A stretch of 8,130 bases of DNA, from the NCBI GenBank assembly GCA_943331145.2, contig CALQKL020000087.1, forward strand, positions 1 through 8,130. The letters are read 5' to 3'. Made by a program: the position numbers and the translations under genes. Of this stretch, positions 1 through 5,890 are shown in pieces. This DNA comes from Chitinophaga pinensis (GTDB lineage Bacteria; Bacteroidota; Bacteroidia; Chitinophagales; Chitinophagaceae). The notes below the pieces were generated by a model that did not search any database, was not told where the DNA came from, and worked only from the letters and a program-made list of their open reading frames with translations. Each line of letters opens with the position of its first letter. Within the stretch, counting starts at the first letter, position 1.

Positions 1-178
1 ACCAATTTTGGCCGAAAAAACGTAAAGAAAAACATGAAAATTATTGGTTTAATTTTTCATTTTTAGAAAGAGGGTTTCTTTCAATTCTTATGAACCATTT
101 TTTATATGTTTAGATAACTTATTATCCTTGTTAGAATCTGTTGAACCACTGAGACAATTCTCTTCGAGAATTATTTTT
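1..178. other. AT-rich left edge, no gene recognised
   Basis: I see no supportable gene here. On the plus strand one frame is open from base 3 to a TAG at 111-113 (36 residues, beginning QFWPKKRKEK), and another from base 1 to a TAG at 64-66. Either could be the tail of a gene entering from the left. On the minus strand an ATG at 35-33 opens a frame running off the left edge (MFFFTFFRPK). None has a recognisable motif, and short open frames are not surprising in such AT-rich DNA. The sequence just before the repeat array (about 171-180) is a T-rich run. Confidence 0.3.
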
Positions 179-182
179 TTGA

Positions 183-410
183 CACGAAGATTTTTTAACA
201 CGAAGGCTCGAGGACACAAAGGCACGAAGAATTTATAACACGAAGGCACGAAGACACAAAGGCACGAAGAATTTGTAACACGAAGACACGAGGACACAAA
301 GACACGAAGATTTTTTAACACGAACACGAAGGCACGAAGAATTTATAACACGAACACAAAGGCGCGAAGAATTTGTAACACGAAGGCTCGAAGGCACGAA
401 GAATTTTCAA
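183..410. repeat. Tandem octamer array with AT-rich punctuation
   Basis: The 228 bp divide completely into 27 octamers and two hexamers. The main octamer is CACGAAGR, with variants CACAAAGR, CTCGAAGG, CACGAGGA and CGCGAAGA. After every two to four of these comes an AT-rich octamer (ATTTRTAA, TTTTTTAA or, last, ATTTTCAA), at 191, 231, 271, 311, 341, 371 and 403. This gives higher-order units of 40, 40 and 40 bp, then 30 and 30 bp, then a final 32-bp unit. The two 30-bp units each carry a shortened CACGAA at 319-324 and 349-354. Similar CACGAAGGCACGAAG-like intergenic repeats are, as far as I recall, common in Bacteroidota and some other phyla. The period of 8 and the hexamers break any reading frame, so coding is unlikely. 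Function unknown. Confidence 0.9.
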
Positions 411-445
411 TCAAGAACCTTTGAAGATTGGCGTTTTTTTTGATT

Positions 446-506
446 AGAACGAGAAACAGCATGAGAATGAAGAAAAAAATCAGAACCCACTTTTCACTCT
501 CGTTCT
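446..506. repeat. Purine-rich imperfect inverted repeat
   Basis: AGAACGAGA at 446-454 is the exact reverse complement of TCTCGTTCT at 498-506, with 43 bases between. The surrounding DNA is low in complexity: the plus strand is rich in GAGAATGAAG-like purine runs from about 446 to 483, and the mirror pyrimidine run lies at 491-527. It sits between the octamer array and the terminator of the lyase gene. It could fold as a long imperfect stem, but the spacer is long and no T tract follows directly. I do not assign a function. Confidence 0.5.
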
Positions 507-556
507 CATTTTCACTTTGATTTTTTCAACCCCTACTTTTTTAACCTAATTATCAT

Positions 557-598
557 AAAAAAAACCGCCTCAGATTTTTTGTTCTAAGACGGTTTTTA
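557..598 (-). terminator. Rho-independent terminator of the pectate lyase gene
   Basis: In minus-strand RNA, CCGUCUUAGA (592-583) pairs with UCUGAGGCGG (574-565) over 10 bp around an 8-base A-rich loop. An A/U extension lies on both sides and eight U follow (564-557). Two of the ten pairs are G-U. On the plus strand those two positions would be A-C mismatches, so the hairpin is built for minus-strand transcripts. It begins about 30 bases after the lyase stop codon, the expected place for its terminator. Confidence 0.85.
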
Positions 599-629
599 AA
601 ATGAACCTTGCCCTATTTATTCAAAAAAA

Positions 630-3600
630 CTAATTCATTTTGTTGATTTTGGTCGTATAAATAATAGTATTATCGGCTGAAATTATTTTTATAAAATAAA
701 TTCCATTACTAAGCTTACTTATGTTTTCTGAGCTGATTTCTTCGGTAAGCTTTTTTGAAAACACCAATTCTCCAAGCTCATTGTAAATGATCAGGCTGAT
801 GTTTTTTGATAACACGTTAATGCCAAATTTTTTGAGATTAACTTTAAAATTTCCATTGTTTGTAGGATTCGGATATACTATCGCTCCTACGCAATTACTA
901 TTCACACTAACCGTCATGGTTGCTGTATTTGCACACTGATTTGCATCTGGTGTAAATGTATACGTTGTAGTTGCTGTATTGTTTATCGCTGGTGTCCATG
1001 TTCCTGTTATATTGTTATTCGAAACAGAAGGCAATATAAACAAGTCACCTAAACATATTGAATTAACTGGAGTGAAAGTTGGATTAACAGATGTATTCAC
1101 ACTAACGGTCATGGTTGTAGTAATGGCACATTGATTTGCATCTGGTGAAAAGGTGTATGTTGTAGTTGCGTTATTGTTAATTGCAGGTGTCCAAACTCCA
1201 GTGATGCTATTATTAGAAGTTGTTGGTAGTGTAAATGAACCTCCAGTACATATTGCATTTATTTGTGTAAATGTTGGATTAACGGCTGGATTAACACTAA
1301 CGGTCATGGTTGTAGTATTGGAACATTGATTTCCATCTGGTGTAAATGTGTAGGTTGTAGTTGCTGTATTGTTTATTGAAGGCGTCCAAACTCCAGTGAT
1401 GCTATTGTTAGAAGTTGTTGGCAACGTAAATGACCCTCCCGCACAGATTGCATTTATCTGCGTAAATGTTGGATCAATAGAAGGTGTCACACTAACGGTC
1501 ATGGTTGTGGTTGTTGCACATTGATTTGCATCTGGGGTGAACGTATATGTTGTAGTTGCTGCATTATTTATTGCAGGTGTCCAAACGCCATTAACATTAT
1601 TGTTTGATATTGTTGGAAGTGTAAATGAACTTCCTGAACAAATTGGATTTACTTGTGTAAATGTTGGTGTTAATTGACTTGTTCCAGAGCCCGAAGCTGA
1701 TACATTTATTGAACCAGCCCCTCCTCCAGAAACGACAATATTTCCATTGTAGGATTGTAAAGCAGTTGGTGTAAACTTAACGTAAATGGTCGTGTTCGCC
1801 AATGTGCCACCTGCCTGTGGAATTACAAGCGTTGAACTATAAGTACCTGCTGCTGATAATGAATATGTAAAGCCCGTAAGACTTGATATCGTAATGTCTC
1901 CTGCGGATAAATTACTTCCACTCAACACGAATGTGTTTGGCCCAGCTACCGCATTCAAACAAATTTGACCGAATGCATTGAGAGATGTTGAATTTAATGT
2001 TGGCACTACCACAACAGGAATTCCAAAACTGAAAGATCCAAAATTTGTAATTGGTGTAGTTATGGTATTGATGCCTCCATTATTGTCAAAGTTTCCTCCT
2101 AATGATGACCATGCATTATTGTTCCAATTTACAATTGAAGTTGTTGCTGGATTGGTTATTCCATTGTTCGTTATGGAAGTATATTTCAAATTTATAAGCG
2201 ATGCCTCAGATGGTGTAGCTCCAGTTCTTAAAACATCCCATCTGTATGGTGTGATATTACCAATACCAGCTGGTAAACCAGTTGTATTATTTGGATTTGA
2301 ACGTATAAATTCAACTGTCCAATTTGTAGCATTTGTATTGCTTGCATTTATAGAAGCATTTGCTAAATCCGCAGCATTATCTGAAACCGGAAAATCATAA
2401 ACGGCTGCAGCATTCGAACTTCTTGAAAGCGCTCCAATGATGTGAGAAGCTAATGTTCCTCCAGAGATTGCAAGTACATTTGGATTGTTTACAATTACTT
2501 TCTTATTATTTTGAAGCACATTCAAGTGTCCAGATTGTAGTGTTAAAATAGCATCATTAGAAGATGACAGTGAGATGTCTGTTAATGCAATTACATTTTG
2601 AGCGTTGTTTATTTTTAGCGAAACGTCATTTGTAATATTTCCATTTATTGATAAGTTTTGAGTTGCACTTCCATTTAACTGAAGAGTTGATCCAATTGAA
2701 CTTCCTGATTCTGTAACACCACCAGATAATTGAACATTACCCGCAACATTAATTGTAGTATTTGCGCTTCCTCTTTGTAAATCCAATGAAGAACCTGCAG
2801 CATTATTGAGTTGTCCATTTATGGTTATGCTTGAAGTAGAGCTGCTATTTGCAACAGCAACAGAACCATTATTAACAATTAAATTTCCTTGTATGGTAAA
2901 ATTGGGATTGCTCGCCAATTGTATACCTGCACTCGTGCCTAAATTTTGTATGGTGACATTATTTTGAAAAACAACATTACTTGGGATATTCAAATTTGTA
3001 ACTACAGAAGAATTGGCATTAGGCGTGTTTATTTCCAATCCACCTAATAGGTATCCGTTTGGATAAAATCCATTCCAATAAACAGGGAATGAATTGCCAG
3101 ATCCAGTTACTTTAATTAAAGCCCCATTGTCCCATTTGCCAAAAAGATAAATCCCTCCATTCTTATCAATTTGATAAATCCCTTGAGGGCCGAAATGAAA
3201 TTTATTTCCAATTGGATTACTTCCTTGAACGATAGCATCAGGAGAAGTGATGATAAACAAATTATTGATGATGATAGAATCGGTTGATGCATTTAATCTT
3301 GGACCATAAGCCGTATTGATGGCTTGATTGATGCAATAAACAGGACCATTGAAAAGCAATCTTCCACTACTTAATACATCACTACCTAAAGAGAAATGAG
3401 CCGTATTGATATTGCTTATTAATTTTAAAGAAGACCCCGCTTCAACAACTTCATAATAAGCACTTGCATTTCCATTATTAATTGTAAATCCACGATTATT
3501 CCCAGCAGGAGCAATGTTATTTACAAGTGTAACTTGTGTGTTATTGATAATGGTGAAAGAAGCAAATCCAATATCATGACTAGCTGGATCATAGTTTACG

Positions 3601-5753
3601 GTTATTGTATTAGCAGTATTAAATACTACACCATCATTGGCAACAGGAAATGTAGAAGCAGGGCTACCACCACTTGTTAACGACCAATTAGAAGCTGTAG
3701 TCCAATTTCCAGAAGCACCGCCAATCCAATAATATATTCCTGATTGTGGCAAAAGCGCATTACTACTAGCTATATAAAATGTTCCGAAATTATCTGTTTG
3801 AAAATCTATAAAATAGCCATTTTTATAACTGCCAAAAATACCTGTTGCAGTTGGTTGTATTACTGTAAAGTCGTTGGGCAATGCTGACGAACAAGTGGTA
3901 GAAGCAGACCTAGCGATTCTTAAATCGGCAAGACTACTGATGCTATTGTCTGCAGCTCTAAGATCATCATATTCTTTTTTTGAAATGTAAATTCTAAAAG
4001 AAATTGGAGCGGCAAATGGACCAGGAGCAGTTGATGTAATGGTAATGTTTCTGCTTAAAAATGGTTTACCTGCTGTAGTGCGTCTAATCGTGCTAGAGGT
4101 ATAATAAGAAGCATTTAAATTTTGGAAATTATCAGTACTATAAATTGAAGCAATTAAATTATTTGTATCTGTTGATACTAAGTACAAACTGGAATTGTAA
4201 TCACCGTAAGATGTATCTTTTAAATGTACCCAATTGCCTTCATTATTTGTAAATATTGATTTAGAACTTACACAAGTATTTAGGATACCCGGAGCTGTAA
4301 TGGTATCACCGTTTAAAAAAGTTTCTATATTATTATAGCCAGTAGTTGAAGTATACAGATTTAAATCAGCAATAGAATTTATTGTCAATCCTCTTTGTGT
4401 TTCCCAAGCATCAGGCATTCCATCATGATCAAAATCCTGAGGTGCAAATCCTGTTGGCAAAAATGGCCAAGCATTTACACTAACAGAATAAGCCGTACCA
4501 CGAGGATAGCCACCTTGGCAATCAATTAACTTACCAGTTCCATTTATAATATTACTTACAATACGTTGATCAAGCGTATCTCTATATGGTAAATTACATC
4601 CTGCATTTTTCAACACTGATTGATACGCGTCTGTTGCAGATTGTGTATTGATGTTTACACAATTAAATGGCACTAGAACTTTTGAATTTGTACTATCTGT
4701 ATAAGACCCTGAACCAAATGAAGCACCAAGCCAATTGCGTGCAGTGACTGTTGCACTGTTAAAACAATAATTTCCTGTTAGATAATATTTTCCATAAGGA
4801 ATTACCGGAGCAGTAGTTTGCTTATATGGTTGAATCAGCATGTTTCTTCTATTTACACCATTAGATGCTGTAGATGGTGTATTTGGGCCATATTTATAAT
4901 AATTGTTCACGACGTTATAGCTACCGCCTTCTCCACCATTAGTGGTGTAATCTGCCCAATTGTAAATGACGTTGTTTCTAAAATCAGTTGTATCGGCATA
5001 GCCTGTTCTGATTCCATTGAAACGAGGCATTCTTCCTCTACAATGCGCATAAATATTATGATGTAATGATGCATGTTTTCCACCTTGTATTCCGCCATAA
5101 GCATGATTTTGTACACCTGCCCCTTCGTCATGATATGAAAAGTCAAGGGGTTCCGTCATCATACACCATTGAATGGATAAACTATCTCCGTCGTAAATTG
5201 AAGTTACTTCATCATTGCTCCAACTCATTGTGCAATGGTCTATCATAATTTTTTGACGGGGACTTCCATTGTCGCCAAAAGCATCATCATTACCTAAAAC
5301 CGCCGCTTGGTTTTTATCTCCAAGTCTAAATCTAATATATCTGATGACAATATTATTATTGCTTATGTAAACTGGATAATCTGCAATCGTGATTCCACCT
5401 CCTGGAGCTGTTTGTCCTGCTATTGTTGTATTTGCCCTGCTTAAATTCAATTGAGCATATAAACGAATTGTACCTGAAACTCGAAAAACGATTATTCTAT
5501 TGGGTACTGAGGGGCTGTTGTTGGTAACTGCATATCTCAAGGTTCCTGGTGTATTTGCAGAAGATGCATTATCTACTAAAGAAGTAACCTCAAATACTTT
5601 TGGCGCAGTTGAAACATTTCCTCTGCCTCCAGACACAAATTTACCAGCGCCTTCTGCTCCTGGGAAAGATAATAATTGTGCATCAACTACATTTAAAGCA
5701 CTAAAAAAGTAAAGGATAGTAATTAAAAATAAACGCCTCATGATTGTATACAT
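630..5753 (-). CDS. T9SS-secreted PL1-family pectate lyase, giant multidomain
   Basis: An extracellular pectate lyase expected to cut de-esterified homogalacturonan by calcium-dependent beta-elimination. A signal peptide covers residues 1-25 (MRRLFLITILYFF core, cut near VDA-Q). The PL1 beta-helix spans about 28-440: FPGAEGAGKF (30-39), IAGQTAPGGG (111-120), DDAFG (156-160), IDHCTMSWSNDE (171-182), HHN (231-233) and RMPRF (241-245, R241 the likely catalytic arginine). DFDHDGMPDAWE (440-451) is a DxDxDG calcium motif. Next come a beta-rich domain (490-665), a W.GG.SGNWTTASNW module and long beta-repeat region (672-1245), an Ig-like domain (1251-1360), four 65-residue repeats (1363-1622) and a T9SS type A sorting domain (about 1625-1707, YPNPTNNGNF, ending TTKINKMN). 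At 1707 residues it is about four times the catalytic domain alone. The start could also be Met5 (5741), which gives a cleaner signal peptide; no Shine-Dalgarno decides it. Family is firm; tail function is inferred as adhesion or spacing. Confidence 0.93.
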   Translation of the reverse strand: MYTIMRRLFLITILYFFSALNVVDAQLLSFPGAEGAGKFVSGGRGNVSTAPKVFEVTSLVDNASSANTPGTLRYAVTNNSPSVPNRIIVFRVSGTIRLYAQLNLSRANTTIAGQTAPGGGITIADYPVYISNNNIVIRYIRFRLGDKNQAAVLGNDDAFGDNGSPRQKIMIDHCTMSWSNDEVTSIYDGDSLSIQWCMMTEPLDFSYHDEGAGVQNHAYGGIQGGKHASLHHNIYAHCRGRMPRFNGIRTGYADTTDFRNNVIYNWADYTTNGGEGGSYNVVNNYYKYGPNTPSTASNGVNRRNMLIQPYKQTTAPVIPYGKYYLTGNYCFNSATVTARNWLGASFGSGSYTDSTNSKVLVPFNCVNINTQSATDAYQSVLKNAGCNLPYRDTLDQRIVSNIINGTGKLIDCQGGYPRGTAYSVSVNAWPFLPTGFAPQDFDHDGMPDAWETQRGLTINSIADLNLYTSTTGYNNIETFLNGDTITAPGILNTCVSSKSIFTNNEGNWVHLKDTSYGDYNSSLYLVSTDTNNLIASIYSTDNFQNLNASYYTSSTIRRTTAGKPFLSRNITITSTAPGPFAAPISFRIYISKKEYDDLRAADNSISSLADLRIARSASTTCSSALPNDFTVIQPTATGIFGSYKNGYFIDFQTDNFGTFYIASSNALLPQSGIYYWIGGASGNWTTASNWSLTSGGSPASTFPVANDGVVFNTANTITVNYDPASHDIGFASFTIINNTQVTLVNNIAPAGNNRGFTINNGNASAYYEVVEAGSSLKLISNINTAHFSLGSDVLSSGRLLFNGPVYCINQAINTAYGPRLNASTDSIIINNLFIITSPDAIVQGSNPIGNKFHFGPQGIYQIDKNGGIYLFGKWDNGALIKVTGSGNSFPVYWNGFYPNGYLLGGLEINTPNANSSVVTNLNIPSNVVFQNNVTIQNLGTSAGIQLASNPNFTIQGNLIVNNGSVAVANSSSTSSITINGQLNNAAGSSLDLQRGSANTTINVAGNVQLSGGVTESGSSIGSTLQLNGSATQNLSINGNITNDVSLKINNAQNVIALTDISLSSSNDAILTLQSGHLNVLQNNKKVIVNNPNVLAISGGTLASHIIGALSRSSNAAAVYDFPVSDNAADLANASINASNTNATNWTVEFIRSNPNNTTGLPAGIGNITPYRWDVLRTGATPSEASLINLKYTSITNNGITNPATTSIVNWNNNAWSSLGGNFDNNGGINTITTPITNFGSFSFGIPVVVVPTLNSTSLNAFGQICLNAVAGPNTFVLSGSNLSAGDITISSLTGFTYSLSAAGTYSSTLVIPQAGGTLANTTIYVKFTPTALQSYNGNIVVSGGGAGSINVSASGSGTSQLTPTFTQVNPICSGSSFTLPTISNNNVNGVWTPAINNAATTTYTFTPDANQCATTTTMTVSVTPSIDPTFTQINAICAGGSFTLPTTSNNSITGVWTPSINNTATTTYTFTPDGNQCSNTTTMTVSVNPAVNPTFTQINAICTGGSFTLPTTSNNSITGVWTPAINNNATTTYTFSPDANQCAITTTMTVSVNTSVNPTFTPVNSICLGDLFILPSVSNNNITGTWTPAINNTATTTYTFTPDANQCANTATMTVSVNSNCVGAIVYPNPTNNGNFKVNLKKFGINVLSKNISLIIYNELGELVFSKKLTEEISSENISKLSNGIYFIKIISADNTIIYTTKINKMN
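888..1667 (-). repeat. Four tandem 195-bp (65-residue) Cys-Trp-Cys repeats
   Basis: Inside the lyase gene four units of exactly 195 bp follow one another without linkers (1473-1667, 1278-1472, 1083-1277, 888-1082 in protein order). Each begins PTFT and carries Cys at unit position 10, Trp at 29 and Cys at 50, then a TTTYTF.PD.NQC stretch and a TVSV strand. Units 2 and 3 are the most alike, about 56 of 65 residues the same by eye; unit 4, next to the sorting domain, is the most diverged. Such repeats are known from large secreted proteins of Bacteroidota and are thought to be Ig-like beta-sandwiches that act as stalks. Being a multiple of three, unit gain or loss would keep the frame. Confidence 0.92.
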
Positions 5754-5782
5754 AAAAAGTAATTTCAGATTTTATTAGGTTG

Positions 5783-5816
5783 TAAAGTTAATAGTCTAGT
5801 CTTGCATCGATTGAAA
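5783..5816 (-). promoter_or_regulatory. Possible Bacteroidota-type promoter for the pectate lyase
   Basis: On the minus strand TAACTTTA (5790-5783) matches the Bacteroidota -7 consensus TAnnTTTG at all but the last base. TTTC (5816-5813), 22 bases upstream, resembles the -33 TTTG element. A start about 7 bases after the -7 box would leave a leader of roughly 20 bases before the ATG at 5753. Both boxes are imperfect and the DNA is AT-rich, so this is only a candidate. The -33 box would lie inside the inverted repeat at 5810-5850. Confidence 0.3.
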
Positions 5817-5850
5817 TCGAAAATCATTAATCTACGCAATCGATTTCAAT
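5810..5850. promoter_or_regulatory. Intergenic 11-bp inverted repeat, possible operator or hairpin
   Basis: ATTGAAATCGA (5810-5820) and TCGATTTCAAT (5840-5850) are perfect inverted copies separated by 19 bases. GCATCGATT (5804-5812) and GCAATCGATT (5836-5845) are also near-direct copies, so the element mixes both symmetries. It lies between the esterase stop and the lyase start, about 57 bases upstream of the lyase ATG. In minus-strand RNA no U tract follows, so it is a poor terminator for the esterase. In plus-strand RNA six U follow (5850-5855). It may be a regulator-binding site or a processing hairpin; the sequence does not say which. Confidence 0.5.
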
Positions 5851-5890
5851 TTTTTATTCTGGTTGTATAATATGATTTTATTAAAAAAAT

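Noticed and set aside
88..327. A 79-residue minus-strand reading frame across the repeat array
   Set aside because: Most of its sequence is a translation of the octamers (FVSSCLRV-type words). The period of 8 and the hexamer units do not keep a frame, and no domain or start signal supports it.
183..410. CRISPR array
   Set aside because: Units follow one another without unique spacers and are built of nested octamers; no cas gene is visible.
1978..2400. Plus-strand reading frame of 140 residues inside the lyase gene
   Set aside because: It is the antisense of a well-supported coding region, without a recognisable domain. The same holds for the shorter plus-strand frames at 4818-5066, 5066-5248, 5500-5712, 6381-6596 and 7584-7802.
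4907..5146. Minus-strand frame overlapping the lyase catalytic domain, and a similar one at 6571-6759
   Set aside because: Both are out of frame with the strongly supported enzymes and look like nothing known.
630..5753. Gene fusion or frameshift artefact behind the 1707-residue length
   Set aside because: The frame is uninterrupted from signal peptide to sorting domain, and this domain order is usual for T9SS cargo.
5866..5871. Plus-strand TATAAT as a sigma-70 promoter
   Set aside because: No plus-strand gene follows it, no -35 box is evident, and Bacteroidota use a different consensus. AT-rich DNA gives this hexamer by chance.
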